From positions 558,001-622,000 of the forward strand of contig NZ_CANLYL010000002.1 in the NCBI RefSeq assembly GCF_947495275.1: a stretch of DNA of 64,000 nucleotides, given 5' to 3'. Position numbers and translations under genes: made by a program. Origin of the DNA: an uncultured Roseobacter sp. (GTDB taxonomy: Bacteria > Pseudomonadota > Alphaproteobacteria > Rhodobacterales > Rhodobacteraceae). Shown piece after piece: positions 18,194-29,502 of the stretch (within the stretch, counting starts at the first letter, position 1; each line of letters opens with the position of its first letter). The notes beneath the pieces were generated by a model. That model was not told the DNA's origin. It made no database searches and was given only the letters and a program-made list of their open reading frames with translations.

Positions 18194-18205
18194 AAACGAA
18201 TTGCT

Positions 18206-19351
18206 ATGACACTATCCAGACGTAAATCCATCGCTTTGATCGGCGGCGGTATTATTCTCGCCGCCGGGAGCGGGCTCGGGTTTGAGATCACGCGAAAACC
18301 TCATGTGGCTCTGGCGCCATGGGCGCAGGCAGGGTCATATGACGACCCCAGAATGCGCGCGCTCAGCTATGCCATTCTTGCGCCCAACCCGCATAATCAG
18401 CAGCCTTGGCAGGTGGATCTTTCGCAACCCGACACCGTGGTACTTTATGTCGATACATCTCGGCTGCTTCCGCATACGGATCCGTTCAATCGCCAGATCA
18501 CCATTGGATTGGGCTGCTTTCTGGAGGTGATGCGTTTGGCCGCGCTCGAAGAAGGGCTGCTTGTTGAAACCGACCTCTTCCCGGAGGGTGCCGACGCGAT
18601 GGCACTGGATACGCGCCCTGTTGCGACTTGCCGTTTTTCCACGACGGATGCGGCGCCTGACCCGCTTTTTGCGCAGGTTCTCCATCGTCGGACGTTGAAG
18701 GAGCTCTACGATACCAGCCGTCCGGTCTCGCGGTCGGCGCTCGGCCGAATTGCTCAGGGCGCAAGCCACGGCACGCATGTCGGTGTGACAAATGACGCAG
18801 CACAGGTCGCCGCTTTGCGGAATCTTTCCGCCGAGGCATTTCGTATCGAGTTTCGCACCCGGCGCACTCTGAAGGAAAGCGTGGACCTCTTCCGCATCGG
18901 CCACCGGGAAGTCAATGCCAACCCCGATGGCATCGATTTCTCTGGTCCGATGTTCGAGATGCTGCGGTTGACCGGGCTTTTTTCGCGCGAAAGGGCGATG
19001 GACCCCGATGACTTCAGCTATACCTCTGCCGAGGAGATGGTGGTTGCCAACGTCATGTCGGGCATGGCGCATCTGTGGCAGGTCACCGCTACCAACACCC
19101 GGGAAGATCAGATTCGCGCGGGCCGGGATTGGGTGCGGATCAATCTGGCGGCCACGGCAGAAGGCATCGGATTGCAGCCGCTGTCGCAGGGTCTCCAGGA
19201 ATTTCCAGAAATGTCGGAAATCTATGCCACCCTGCACGAGGTTCTGGCGCCGGAGGGGGGAACCGTGCAAATGTGGTGCCGCCTGGGCTATGGACCCGAG
19301 GTGCCCGCCAGCCCACGCTGGCCATTGGAAACAAAGCTGACGAATGCCTGA
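18206..19351 (+). CDS. Acg/nitroreductase-like FMN-binding protein with signal sequence
   Basis: A 381-residue protein of the Acg subgroup of the nitroreductase superfamily (related to mycobacterial Acg, thought to sequester or use FMN). The NPHNQQPW motif near residue 57 is the family's flavin-site signature, and the C-terminal half carries a second nitroreductase half-domain (GIGLQPLSQGLQEF). The N-terminus has SRRKSIALIGGG followed by a hydrophobic run, compatible with Tat or Sec export. ATG 18206 is chosen because a longer start would run through the operator and promoter. It overlaps the MarR gene by 8 bases, so both are coupled and probably controlled by that regulator. Confidence 0.82.
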   Translation: MTLSRRKSIALIGGGIILAAGSGLGFEITRKPHVALAPWAQAGSYDDPRMRALSYAILAPNPHNQQPWQVDLSQPDTVVLYVDTSRLLPHTDPFNRQITIGLGCFLEVMRLAALEEGLLVETDLFPEGADAMALDTRPVATCRFSTTDAAPDPLFAQVLHRRTLKELYDTSRPVSRSALGRIAQGASHGTHVGVTNDAAQVAALRNLSAEAFRIEFRTRRTLKESVDLFRIGHREVNANPDGIDFSGPMFEMLRLTGLFSRERAMDPDDFSYTSAEEMVVANVMSGMAHLWQVTATNTREDQIRAGRDWVRINLAATAEGIGLQPLSQGLQEFPEMSEIYATLHEVLAPEGGTVQMWCRLGYGPEVPASPRWPLETKLTNA

Positions 19352-19820
19352 CAAGAAAAACGCGATCTATTTCGAAGTCTTCAATGAAATTGGGATTATT
19401 GAACAGCTTAGCAGGACCCTGCTGGAGGCGCGATTACCCAATGGGCTGATCGCGCCGCATTTTGCCGTGTTGAACCACTTGATACGCCTTGGGGACGGGC
19501 GCGCTCTGATCGATATCGCGCGCGCTTTTCAGGTGCCGAAAACGACGATGACGCACACGGTAAAGAGGCTGGAGGTTCACGGCCTGGTAGATGTGCGCCG
19601 CAACCCCGAGGACGGCAGATCAAAACTGGTCTGGCTGACAAATGCCGGTAAGGCTCTGAGATCAAAGGCGATCGACGATCTCAGGCCGGATTTCGAGAGG
19701 TTGGCGGCTGGGTTCAAGGTGGACAGACTGAAAGACGTTTTGCCCGTCTTGCAGGATCTGCGGGCTTTTCTGGACGAAGACCGCAATGGCCGGACCGCGG
19801 CGCTCTCTCAGACGGAATGA
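19344..19820 (+). CDS. MarR family transcriptional regulator
   Basis: A 158-residue winged-helix regulator. The recognition helix region is [23 protein letters not shown] (shown in part) and the wing is [17 protein letters not shown] with the conserved Asp-Gly-Arg. The flanking helices form the dimer interface. It follows the Acg-type gene with an 8-base overlap and most likely controls the twin operator at 18157-18193. Its end overlaps the convergent trpA gene by 13 bases. The ligand is not known; oxidants or phenolics are typical of the family. Confidence 0.9.
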   Translation: MPDKKNAIYFEVFNEIGIIEQLSRTLLEARLPNGLIAPHFAVLNHLIRLGDGRALIDIARAFQVPKTTMTHTVKRLEVHGLVDVRRNPEDGRSKLVWLTNAGKALRSKAIDDLRPDFERLAAGFKVDRLKDVLPVLQDLRAFLDEDRNGRTAALSQTE

Positions 19821-20599
19821 GCGCCATCTGAGAGCGATTTCACGAATGCCAATGTGTCTGCGACGCTTTCTCCCGCCGCGATCTTGCTGACAATGGCAGA
19901 GCCCACGACCACGCCGTCCGCGACCTCGGCGATGGCGCGTGATTTTTCGGGTGTATTGACCCCGAACCCCACGATGACCGGCAGGCCGCTGGCCGATTGT
20001 ATGCGCGCGACTTCGGGGGCCACGTCGCAGGCTTGCGCTTCGGCAGCACCCGTGATCCCGGTGATTGACACGTAATAGACAAATCCGGAGGTGTTCTGCA
20101 GCACGCGTGGCAGACGTTTGTTATCGGTCGTCGGGGTTGCCAGTCGAATGAAATTCAGGCCCGCCGCCTGTGCCGGGATGCAGAGCTCACTGTCCTCTTC
20201 GGGCGGCAAATCGACAACAATCAGACCGTCGATCCCGGCCTTTTTGGCTTCGGCCAGAAACGCATCGACCCCGCGGCTGTAGATCGGGTTGTAGTACCCC
20301 ATCAGAACGATGGGCGTGGTGTTGTCGGTTTCCCGAAACGCGCGGGCGAGGGCCAGCGTGCGTTGCAGCGTCATGCCCCCCTCCAGCGCGCGCTGGCCAG
20401 CGAGTTGAATGGTCGGCCCGTCGGCCATCGGATCGGTAAAAGGCAGACCCAACTCGATGATGTCGACACCCGCACCCGGCAACCCCCGAACGATTTCGAG
20501 CGACGTGTCGAAATCCGGGTCACCCGCCATGATGTAGGAAACAAACGCTTTCTTTCCGGCCTTGGAAAGCTCTGCAAACTTTGCGTCGATACGGGTCAT
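19808..20599 (-). CDS. trpA: Tryptophan synthase alpha chain
   Basis: Cleaves indole-3-glycerol phosphate to indole, which passes to TrpB. It is a 263-residue TIM barrel with YIMAGDPD near the N-terminus, catalytic Glu in [15 protein letters not shown] (also holding the catalytic Asp), GYYNPIY, and [10 protein letters not shown] for phosphate binding. All catalytic residues are present. It is physically separated from trpB by some 11 kb and stands alone on the minus strand, with its 3' end overlapping the MarR gene by 13 bases. Confidence 0.97.
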   Translation of the reverse strand: MTRIDAKFAELSKAGKKAFVSYIMAGDPDFDTSLEIVRGLPGAGVDIIELGLPFTDPMADGPTIQLAGQRALEGGMTLQRTLALARAFRETDNTTPIVLMGYYNPIYSRGVDAFLAEAKKAGIDGLIVVDLPPEEDSELCIPAQAAGLNFIRLATPTTDNKRLPRVLQNTSGFVYYVSITGITGAAEAQACDVAPEVARIQSASGLPVIVGFGVNTPEKSRAIAEVADGVVVGSAIVSKIAAGESVADTLAFVKSLSDGAHSV

Positions 20600-20762
20600 T
20601 TCGGCGTGCCTTTCTTATGCTCGCCCCGCAATGCCCAAAAGTTTAGTGGAAATCAATGCATCATGGCTGTGAGCCCCGCCAAAGAATGCCGCTGCGCAAA
20701 AAAGGCGCGAAGATTGCGGAATTTCCCCTTTTTAAGGACCCAAAAGCTCTTAGATTGAGATC

Positions 20763-20966
20763 ATGAATTATTTGCTTGCCATTCTTTTGCCGCCTCTGTC
20801 GATCCTGCTTACCGGTCGGCCCGTCATCGCCGTTCTTGTTTTCCTGATCTGGATTCCCGCCCTGATTTTTTCGGGTGGTCTGACACATCCTATGTTCATT
20901 CTGCTGGCATGGTTTTTGATCTTTCATGCCCGCGAAGATCGTCGCGAGCGCAGGGACTTGTCTTGA
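20763..20966 (+). CDS. Small YqaE/Pmp3-like membrane protein
   Basis: A 67-residue protein with two hydrophobic segments (about residues 3-17 and 21-38) plus a third near 44-54 and a basic tail (HAREDRRERRDLS). The LLPPLSILLTGRP start and the IWIPALIF segment resemble the Pmp3/YqaE family of small stress-related membrane proteins, but the match is only partial. It is placed 46 bases before ychF on the same strand. Confidence 0.6.
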   Translation: MNYLLAILLPPLSILLTGRPVIAVLVFLIWIPALIFSGGLTHPMFILLAWFLIFHAREDRRERRDLS

Positions 20967-21012
20967 TGGCCGAGACCCCCTAGGACAGCGCCAGTAAAAC
21001 AAGGACGCTGAC

Positions 21013-22110
21013 ATGGGTTTCAAAATGGGTATCGTGGGTCTGCCGAATGTGGGCAAATCCACTCTTTTCAATGCGTTGACCCGAACCGCCGCTGCGCAGG
21101 CCGCAAATTTTCCGTTTTGCACAATCGAGCCCAATGTTGGAGAGGTTGCTGTTCCGGACAATCGTCTGGATAAATTGGCGGCCATTGCAGGATCCAAACA
21201 GATTATCCCGACCCGCATGACATTTGTGGATATCGCGGGGTTGGTCAAAGGCGCCTCCAAAGGGGAGGGCTTGGGAAACCAGTTTTTGGCAAATATCCGG
21301 GAAGTGGATGCCATCGCGCACGTGCTGCGGTGTTTTGAAGATGGTGATGTAACCCATGTGGAAGGGCGCGTTGATCCGGTTGCCGATGCCGAGACGATCG
21401 AAACCGAATTGATGCTGGCGGATATCGAGAGCATCGAGAAGCGCTTGCAGAATATCGTGCGAAAGGTACGCGGCGGCGACAAGGAAGCCGTGCAGCAGGA
21501 ACGGCTGATGCGCGCGGCTCTGGAAGCTTTGGAACAAGGCAAGCCTGCGCGTGTTGTTGAGGTCGATGCCGAAGACGCAAGAGCCTGGAAACTCATGCAA
21601 TTGCTGACGACCAAACCGGTTCTTTACGTGTGTAACGTTGGTGAGGCAGAGGCAGCGACGGGCAATGAACATGCTCAAAAGGTTGCGGAAATGGCAGAGG
21701 CGGAGGGCAATTCGCATGTGATCATCTCCGCGCAGATCGAGGAAGAGATCAGCCAGTTGGAACCCGAGGAAGCTTCGCTGTTTCTTGATGAAATGGGATT
21801 GTCTGAACCGGGTCTGGATCGGCTTATCAAGGCCGGGTACACGCTGCTGCATCTGGAGACCTATTTTACCGTAGGCCCCAAGGAAGCCCGGGCATGGACC
21901 ATTCGCACTGGAACAACTGCGCCCAAAGCGGCGGGGGTGATCCATGGTGATTTTGAAAAAGGCTTCATTCGCGCCGAAACCATCTCATATGACGATTTCG
22001 TTGTCTTGGGCGGGGAGCTTCCGGCCAAAGAAGCAGGTAAGATGCGTGCGGAAGGGAAGTCTTATGTCGTCAAAGACGGGGATGTTCTCCATTTCCTGTT
22101 TAACACCTGA
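21013..22110 (+). CDS. ychF: Redox-regulated ATPase/GTPase YchF
   Basis: An Obg-family P-loop protein that binds ribosomes and ATP and modulates stress translation. G1 is GLPNVGKST (residues 11-19 region), G2/G3 includes FVDIAGLVKGAS, and the usual NKxD is replaced by the YCHF-type YVCNVGE, fitting ATP preference. The C-terminal TGS domain carries FTVGPKEARAWTI and FEKGFIRAE. The 365-residue length is typical. GGACGCTGAC precedes the ATG. It is likely monocistronic or linked to the small membrane protein upstream. Confidence 0.96.
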   Translation: MGFKMGIVGLPNVGKSTLFNALTRTAAAQAANFPFCTIEPNVGEVAVPDNRLDKLAAIAGSKQIIPTRMTFVDIAGLVKGASKGEGLGNQFLANIREVDAIAHVLRCFEDGDVTHVEGRVDPVADAETIETELMLADIESIEKRLQNIVRKVRGGDKEAVQQERLMRAALEALEQGKPARVVEVDAEDARAWKLMQLLTTKPVLYVCNVGEAEAATGNEHAQKVAEMAEAEGNSHVIISAQIEEEISQLEPEEASLFLDEMGLSEPGLDRLIKAGYTLLHLETYFTVGPKEARAWTIRTGTTAPKAAGVIHGDFEKGFIRAETISYDDFVVLGGELPAKEAGKMRAEGKSYVVKDGDVLHFLFNT

Positions 22111-22701
22111 AAAGATGATAAATGAATGGAACCAATGATCGGAAAGGACCAAACGCTGAACGACCCTTCGCAGGGGTCCGCTGATAGATGGCTATTACGA
22201 TTTACGCGAACGAAGGGTTGGGTGGATGACGGCGGCCAAGTCGCAAATGCTTTGTAGCTCCGTGTGCGCGTCTGGATGAATTAGAAATACCTGATGCCAC
22301 GTTTTTTGATGGTGCCGTGTGCGATCCAACAAAGTAAGTGAGAAGACGTTGATATAGCGCTAGCCGAGGCCATGTGGCCATCAGTCCTCTGCGGATTCAT
22401 CATCGCGCAGGATTTTTGAGTCCGGTGTCATCTTGCCGCAAGTTGGCCGCATTGGTTTGTAGACTTCTTGACCTGCCAGGTCGAAGTGGAAAAATCCATT
22501 TGATGGATCTCGGGGGTGCCCAAAGGTGATCGTCCAAATGTGGAGCTGAAGCAACTCAGAAAGTGATTTTTCGGTCTTTCATCCGAGGGTTTCCCGATAC
22601 GCCCCGAAGCACAAAGCGGATAATTTTTTAATGGCAGTCTTTTAGGATGCCTAAGCCGCATCTGGCTAGCTCGCAAAAAAGTCCCCTTGGCTGGCTGTGA
22701 C
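22111..22701. other. Gene-poor intergenic region between ychF and the chemoreceptor gene
   Basis: I see no credible gene, RNA or repeat in these 591 bases. Reading frames are short and broken by stops, and the sequence is visibly richer in A and T than its neighbours. It may be a decayed remnant, but I could not identify of what. Confidence 0.5.
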
Positions 22702-25473
22702 TTAAGCAGTTCTTTCTGAGATTTCCTGGTCGCACTCCGGTGTGGAGGCATTTTTGTCAATGATGAACCCCGCGACAAGTTGTGCCAGCGTGGTGGCTTC
22801 ATTGGTTAAGGACTGGCTGGCTGCCGTTGTTTCTTCAAACATCGCAGCATTTTGCTGAGTGGAGCGATCCAGCTGTTCCACAGCGACATTTATTTCAGCG
22901 ATACCACTGGATTGCTCACTGGCGGACACGGCGATTTCCGACACATTTTGGGAGACATTTGTGATGCCGGTGAGAATCGTCTCCAATGCCTTGCTTGTTT
23001 GATCGATCAAAGCGACGCCATTTCCGACGTAACCCGTGGATTCCGAGATCAGAGTGTTGATTTGCGTGGCCGCCTCCGAACAACGATGTGCCAATATGCG
23101 AACTTCTGACGCAACAACGGCAAACCCGCGACCTGCGTCTCCGGCTCGGGCGGCCTCAACGCCAGCATTCAAAGCAAGAAGGTTGGTTTGAAATGCGATG
23201 GAATCAATTACTTCCACGATCTTGGCAATCTTGGCAGAGGAGTCTTCGATTTCACTCATGGCCGAAACGGCCTCTTGCATAACATCACGGCTGGATTCGG
23301 TATCTTGCTTGACGGTCTTTACCGTTTCAGACGCTTCATTTGCACCGCGTGCCGCAGAGGTCACGCTGCTTGTCAACTCGCTGAGAGCCGCGGCCGTTTC
23401 TTCCAGCGTTGCGGCCGCGTTTTCCGTTCGGCGCGACAAATCAAGGGAAGAGGCTGCAATCTCAGAACTGCTGCTATCAATCATCCCGGAGCTGCCTCCA
23501 ATTTTTTGGATTAACTCTGCAAGATTGTCTATCGCGGCATTGTAGTCCTGACGCAGTGCTTCATAGGCGCCCGGAAATTCCCTTTCGATCCTGTGACTTA
23601 AATCACCAGCAGACAAGCGTCGCAGGTTCTGCGCCAATTCTTCAACTACAGTGGCCTGCTCGTCGGCGTGGGCTTTGCGTTCGGCGTCGGCTGCGGCGCG
23701 AATCTCGTCATTACGGGCCTGTTCTTCTGCTTCCCGCTCTCTCTCCTTGCGCACCCGAAGCTCTTCGGCTTCGCGTTCACGCTTTTCGGCCTCGCGTTTT
23801 TCTCTCTCAGAGGTGCGCTCCTTTTCAAGCATCTCTGCCTGACGGGCTTTATCGTCCTCTTGCAATTGTATACGCTCCAGCGCGCCTTCGCGGAAGACGG
23901 TCAATGCGCGGGCCATCCGCCCGATTTCTCCCTTGTGGCCAGCAATACCGGTTATCTCTGCCAAATCTCCTTGGGCAAGTCTTTCTGTCACCGCCGTGAC
24001 GCGGTTCAGCGGGCGTGTAACCATGCTCCATATCAAAATAGGCGCCAGAATAACCAGTGCGATACTGGCCCAGCCAACCTGTTCCATTCGAACTCTGGCC
24101 TGTGCGACTTCTGAATTCAGGGTCTCTGCCGTTGCGTCGATTTCATTTTGTGCAGAGGCGGCGAAACTCGCGATCTCCGACCCAATTTCCTGCACGGCCT
24201 GCGTGGCGCTTTGGGCTGCGTTGACAGCCGCCTCTTGCGCGGCGAACGAGGCGGCCCGTGTTGCGGCTATCCCGGTTTCCGGATCGGCAATCGTCAGAAT
24301 TTCTTCTAGTTTCGACGCCACTTCCTCCGTCGCTGAACGCATCGCATCGCTGAGCTTTGCGCCATCAACCCGCAGTTTGTCCTGCAGCATTGCCAATTCA
24401 TCGGCGTTCCTGGCAAGCGCCGTCTGCATGGCTGAGGCAAAGAAGGATTTTGTGGCAGAATCAAGCGCTGCCTGCGTGCGAATGCGTGACACCTGCTCGT
24501 CCATCAACCCACGAATGGATTGTTCATTGGTTGTTTTTGCATCATCGCTGTTGATCACCAGTTGGAAATAGATATCGTCTAGTGCCGACGATAGGGCCGC
24601 GTCGATTTCCTGCCTTATAGAAAGTATCTTTTCAGGCCGCATCCGGGCACCATTCTGGGCAAAAATCTCGCGATAGGCGGGCTGGGCTGCGGTCACGATC
24701 CCTGCAAGTTCAGCCGTTGCATCGGCTTCCGAAATCACTGGCAAAATAGCATCAAGGCGATCCTGACCGGCATCCGCAAGGTCATTCAGAATGGACAGCA
24801 TCGCAGGATCGCGCGTCTGCAGAACGCTCAGCGCCAGACCAGAAATCAGGTTAACTTCCGCGCGAAGCTCCAGTGTCGCCTGGTAGAGGGCGAAATCACT
24901 TTCGATGAGCTGCGTGAGCGTTTCGTCAATGCTTTCAACAGTGCTGTCGCCTCCAAGAACAAGGTCGAAATATGCGTCATCACCGGCCTGATCCAGAATC
25001 GCACTGGCTTGGGTGGCCAGCGCCAAAGCGCCCTCCACGTCCCGGGCGACCTGATCGGCGCTCGTAAAATCCCCCATGCGCGCCGTTGTCAGCGCGTTGA
25101 GGGCGGTTTCGACTTTTGTGATAAGAGGGAGAAGTCGTTCGCCTTTGCTTTCACCAAGGGCTGCGACGGCCTCGGTCAGATCGGCAATGGTCAGGCGTGT
25201 TTTTCCGGCCAGAGACCCCAGGTCTTCTGCGTCATCTGCGATCAGTACATTGGCAAGAACGCTGCGAATGCGGTCAGATGCTGCGACCACGCGCGCGCTG
25301 TTGCGCAACTCCGGCAGACGTTCCTCGGAGAGAACCACCATGTTGGCCGCAATCGTTTGGAAAACCATCCAGCCAATCACAATCGCCGTTGCCGTCATCG
25401 CTGCCAAGGCGCCAAAGATCAGCGCAAGCCGCATCAATACGGAACCAAAGAGATTAGAGACAACGGAGCCCAT
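22702..25473 (-). CDS. Methyl-accepting chemotaxis protein with large periplasmic sensing region
   Basis: A 923-residue chemoreceptor. A first transmembrane helix (about residues 15-37) leads into an unusually long periplasmic, mostly helical region (about 38-465), then a second helix (467-485), a HAMP domain starting at RPLNRVT, a charged Glu/Arg-rich coiled coil with [20 protein letters not shown] repeats, a second HAMP-like segment, and the signalling hairpin with [20 protein letters not shown] near the tip. There is no C-terminal NWETF-type pentapeptide. ATG 25473 is supported by AGGAAGG 8 bases upstream. It follows an orphan periplasmic binding protein by about 90 bases, suggesting that protein presents ligand to it. 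Confidence 0.93.
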   Translation of the reverse strand: MGSVVSNLFGSVLMRLALIFGALAAMTATAIVIGWMVFQTIAANMVVLSEERLPELRNSARVVAASDRIRSVLANVLIADDAEDLGSLAGKTRLTIADLTEAVAALGESKGERLLPLITKVETALNALTTARMGDFTSADQVARDVEGALALATQASAILDQAGDDAYFDLVLGGDSTVESIDETLTQLIESDFALYQATLELRAEVNLISGLALSVLQTRDPAMLSILNDLADAGQDRLDAILPVISEADATAELAGIVTAAQPAYREIFAQNGARMRPEKILSIRQEIDAALSSALDDIYFQLVINSDDAKTTNEQSIRGLMDEQVSRIRTQAALDSATKSFFASAMQTALARNADELAMLQDKLRVDGAKLSDAMRSATEEVASKLEEILTIADPETGIAATRAASFAAQEAAVNAAQSATQAVQEIGSEIASFAASAQNEIDATAETLNSEVAQARVRMEQVGWASIALVILAPILIWSMVTRPLNRVTAVTERLAQGDLAEITGIAGHKGEIGRMARALTVFREGALERIQLQEDDKARQAEMLEKERTSEREKREAEKREREAEELRVRKEREREAEEQARNDEIRAAADAERKAHADEQATVVEELAQNLRRLSAGDLSHRIEREFPGAYEALRQDYNAAIDNLAELIQKIGGSSGMIDSSSSEIAASSLDLSRRTENAAATLEETAAALSELTSSVTSAARGANEASETVKTVKQDTESSRDVMQEAVSAMSEIEDSSAKIAKIVEVIDSIAFQTNLLALNAGVEAARAGDAGRGFAVVASEVRILAHRCSEAATQINTLISESTGYVGNGVALIDQTSKALETILTGITNVSQNVSEIAVSASEQSSGIAEINVAVEQLDRSTQQNAAMFEETTAASQSLTNEATTLAQLVAGFIIDKNASTPECDQEISERTA

Positions 25474-25534
25474 ACCGGTGACCTTCCTGTTCATTCTGCG
25501 CGGCCTTGACCGCGAAATCTTCATCTTTTGGAGG

Positions 25535-25554
25535 ACCCGGCCCTGAGGCCGGGT
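25535..25554 (-). other. Intercistronic hairpin between binding-protein and chemoreceptor genes
   Basis: A perfect 8-bp stem, ACCCGGCC and GGCCGGGT, with a 4-base loop and no following T-run on the minus strand. It could protect the 3' end of the upstream message and lower expression of the chemoreceptor gene relative to the binding protein. Confidence 0.55.
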
Positions 25555-25566
25555 ACATTGGTCAGT

Positions 25567-26721
25567 TTAGCTGCCAGGGTTCATGGCTTCGAAGGTTCCG
25601 TTCGACCCGATGCGGGTCAGGAAAACATCGTCTGATCCCTGATTGTCGCCGGGCCCGAAGCTCAAAATCATGCCGCCCATATCGATGGTGCCAAGATTGT
25701 TCATGGCCGTCATGAAGGTTTCACGTGTGAGATTGGCCCCGGCCTTGCGCAGGCCTTCGATTGTCAGACGTCCGGCGATATAGCCTTCCAGAGAAACGAA
25801 ACCCGGCTCGGCACCTGCATCAAGTGCCGTCAGCGCAGCCTGATATTCTGCAACGATCGGCATGCTGGTATCCCATGGCTGCGGCACAACCTGGCTGATG
25901 ATGACCCCTTCGCCATCTGCACCCAATTCTGTCGCCAGTGCCTTGGAACCAACGAAAGAGATTGTCACGAATGTCGGGTCCATTTTCATTTTGCGCGACA
26001 GTTTCACGAATTCCGCCAGTGGCTTATAGGCACCAACCATGACAATGGCCTGCGGTTTGGCTTTGCGAATGTCCAACAACGCGGACTTCACGGCAACCGT
26101 GTTCCGCGTATAGCTACCCAGGGCAACCAGCGACATGCCGCGTGCTTCCAGCGCCTTTTCCACGCCGGACAGGCCCACACGGCCAAATCCGTCGTCCTGG
26201 AAGAGAATGGCGATATCCGTGAGCCCCAGATCGTCAACGAGGTAATCGATCCAGGCCTGCGTTTCCGCATCATAGGTGGCGCGCAGGTTTACAACGTTCT
26301 TCAGGGCCGGATCGCGCAGGAACCCAGCACCGGTGAAGGGGGCAATCATCGGCATCCCCGCCTCTGTGGCGATCGGCTGAGTTGCCTTCGTCGTGGGGGT
26401 GCCCACGGGGCCCACAAGCGCCAGATAATCATTGCTGTCGATGGCAGCGCGTACTTCGCTGACGGACCGGTCCGGCTCATAGCCGTCATCCATGCTGGTC
26501 AGCCCGATCGTGCGCCCGTTGATCCCACCGGCACGGTTTGCTTCTTCAAAGGCGGCCATCAGCCCCTGTCGCATACCGGTGCCCAGAGCCGCGGCCGGGC
26601 CTTCGAGGGCGGCCACTTGTGCAAATTGGATACTGTCGCTGGTGACGCCCTGTTCGGCAACCGCCGGGGCAGCAGTCAGGGCCATCGCGGCGAGGGCTGC
26701 AATGCGGGTAAATTGAATCAT
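25567..26721 (-). CDS. Periplasmic binding protein, branched-chain amino acid (Peripla_BP_6) type
   Basis: A 384-residue exported binding protein. The signal peptide (MIQFTRIAALAAMALTAAPA) is followed by the LivJ-like fold: QFAQVAALEGPAAALGTGMRQG, RTIGLTSMDDGYEPDR, LALVGPVGTPTTKA. Relatives bind branched-chain amino acids, amides or aromatic compounds; the ligand cannot be told here. No permease or ATPase gene is nearby, so it either serves a distant transporter or works with the chemoreceptor encoded next. ATG 26721 was chosen over one 27 bases upstream because it starts the signal peptide. Confidence 0.88.
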   Translation of the reverse strand: MIQFTRIAALAAMALTAAPAVAEQGVTSDSIQFAQVAALEGPAAALGTGMRQGLMAAFEEANRAGGINGRTIGLTSMDDGYEPDRSVSEVRAAIDSNDYLALVGPVGTPTTKATQPIATEAGMPMIAPFTGAGFLRDPALKNVVNLRATYDAETQAWIDYLVDDLGLTDIAILFQDDGFGRVGLSGVEKALEARGMSLVALGSYTRNTVAVKSALLDIRKAKPQAIVMVGAYKPLAEFVKLSRKMKMDPTFVTISFVGSKALATELGADGEGVIISQVVPQPWDTSMPIVAEYQAALTALDAGAEPGFVSLEGYIAGRLTIEGLRKAGANLTRETFMTAMNNLGTIDMGGMILSFGPGDNQGSDDVFLTRIGSNGTFEAMNPGS

Positions 26722-27027
26722 GATGTGAATCCTGAAGTCTGTTGACACTGTGCGACAATTAGGCGCGCAGGTTTCAACAAACGCTTAACGATGCCGCGAT
26801 CTTTGCGGCGCAGAAGCTCTTAAATACAGTTCAAATTAGGATCAAAGACGCGCGATCGTCAGGAAATGTGGCCGCCGTTAACCCGTCAGGCCCTTGAAAT
26901 ATCCGCGCTTTTAGGCTGCGTGGCCAGCCCGGCAAATGCCCTCAGCGCGCGGCAGGTTCCTGCTCAGAGGATTTGCACAAGTTGAACGCGTTCTTTGTCT
27001 CAGGACGTCGGGCTATTGCCGCGTGGT
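26722..27027. other. Intergenic region upstream of the binding-protein gene
   Basis: About 306 bases without a credible gene. It should hold the promoter of the minus-strand binding-protein gene. GCCGC and GCGGC (near 26793-26811) form a short hairpin of unclear role; nothing else stands out. Confidence 0.4.
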
Positions 27028-27435
27028 TCACTGGCCGTTCTTGATCAACCGGTCCGCTTTCTTGCGCACCAGCACGGATCGCAGATCATGCATCGCAAGC
27101 AGCAGATCGTCCGTTATGTCTTCTAGCTGGGCGTCCGTGGCCCGCGATTGCGCCCATTGTGTGGTGAGATTCATATGGTCCATCGCGCGGTGGATATCGT
27201 CCATATCGCGCATCTCCAGAAGCGCCTTGCGTTCCGTCATCCAGTCACCAATCACCGACAGATCTTCGTCCGAAAGCTGTCGGTCGCCCTGGGGTTTGAT
27301 GTCGCCATTGCGAATGTTCACAACGGCGATCTGATCCATTTCGATCCGGCGATGGCGGTTTTCGGTGTCCACGCGGAACACAGCGGCACCGTTCTCCCGC
27401 ACCCGGAAATAGTATTCAGGCAGATTTGCTGCCAT
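27028..27435 (-). CDS. Conserved hypothetical protein
   Basis: A 135-residue cytoplasmic protein I cannot assign to a named family. The N-terminus is a likely small beta sheet (LPEYYFRVRENGAAVFRV), followed by RRIEMDQIAVVNIRNGDIKP, and the rest is predicted helical with many charged residues. There is no signal peptide or transmembrane helix. It starts 24 bases after the aspartate aminotransferase stop on the same strand, so it is probably cotranscribed with it. Confidence 0.75.
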   Translation of the reverse strand: MAANLPEYYFRVRENGAAVFRVDTENRHRRIEMDQIAVVNIRNGDIKPQGDRQLSDEDLSVIGDWMTERKALLEMRDMDDIHRAMDHMNLTTQWAQSRATDAQLEDITDDLLLAMHDLRSVLVRKKADRLIKNGQ

Positions 27436-27459
27436 CCATCTCCCCCCGTATGATCCCTG

Positions 27460-28683
<1,224 letters not shown>

Positions 28684-28750
28684 CTAAGGCCGACTCATAG
28701 GGGGCGCTTCGCCACCATTCAAGCGCGATCATCGCAAAGGAGATCATAGC

Positions 28751-29158
28751 ATGCACGACATCAACGATTGGTACGGCCCTGAGACTGCAACATTCGGTGA
28801 CCGCGTGGCTGCGGCGCGCGAGATGGCGGATATGACACAGGCCGAACTGGCGCGCCGTCTGGGCGTGCGCGTCGCGACCCTGCGCGCCTGGGAAGACGAT
28901 TTGAGCGAACCGCGTGCCAACCGCCTGTCGATGATGGCCGGGTTGCTGAATGTCTCGATGATGTGGCTGATGAACGGACAGGGCGAGGGCCTCGAGGCGC
29001 CCCTGGAAGAGGCCAGCCTGCCAGCCTCCGCGCATGACATTCTCAACGAGCTGCGCGACCTGCGCACTGACATGATTGCGCGCGTCGAACAGCTGGGGCG
29101 TCTGGAGAAGAAATTGCGCTCGGCTTTAAAAGAAGAGAGCCATGAACGAGCCGCGTGA
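28751..29158 (+). CDS. XRE family helix-turn-helix protein
   Basis: A 135-residue protein with an N-terminal cro/C1-type HTH (about residues 18-73: MTQAELARRLGVRVATLRAWE, shown here as part of the helix pair, then SEPRANRLSMMAGLLNVS). The C-terminal part is a helix rich in charged residues ending in a likely coiled coil (LRDLRTDMIARVEQLGRLEKK in part). AAGGAGATC lies just before the ATG. Its 3' end overlaps sdhE by 17 bases, so expression of the two is linked. Targets are unknown. Confidence 0.85.
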   Translation: MHDINDWYGPETATFGDRVAAAREMADMTQAELARRLGVRVATLRAWEDDLSEPRANRLSMMAGLLNVSMMWLMNGQGEGLEAPLEEASLPASAHDILNELRDLRTDMIARVEQLGRLEKKLRSALKEESHERAA

Positions 29159-29408
29159 GCATCGCATCAAGCGGCTGAAAATGCGGTCAATGCGGCGCGG
29201 GATCAAGGAAATGGACCTGATCCTGCACCGCTTTGCGCAGGACAATCTCGACACCATGGATGAGGCCGGTCTCGACCTCTATGATGCGATGTTGAGCGAG
29301 AATGATCACGATTTATATCAATGGGTTAGTGGGCAGAATGATGTGCCCGAAGCCTACGTTGGACTGATCTCCCGGATCATCGAACAATTGCCGGATGTCC
29401 CCGCCTGA
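29142..29408 (+). CDS. sdhE: Succinate dehydrogenase assembly factor 2 (FAD assembly factor)
   Basis: Helps attach FAD to the flavoprotein subunit of succinate dehydrogenase. The 88 residues carry the RGxxE signature as MRRGIKEMD (about residues 17-25), then LILHRFA and FEALLE-equivalent LYDAMLSENDHDLYQW, typical of SdhE/Sdh5. The ATG lies inside the end of the upstream XRE gene (17-base overlap). No sdh genes are in the window. Confidence 0.92.
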   Translation: MNEPREHRIKRLKMRSMRRGIKEMDLILHRFAQDNLDTMDEAGLDLYDAMLSENDHDLYQWVSGQNDVPEAYVGLISRIIEQLPDVPA

Positions 29409-29502
29409 TCGGGCATCGTGCGCATTGTTTTAGCACTTTTAACGAATTATTGGCGTTTCCCGCGCAAATTCTGACCAAATTGAAGAGAGTCGGAGCGCGT
29501 AA

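Noticed and set aside
22428..22802. A 124-codon minus-strand frame partly in the gap after ychF
   Set aside because: Overlaps the end of the chemoreceptor gene in another frame, rich in Lys/Ser/Pro without any domain.
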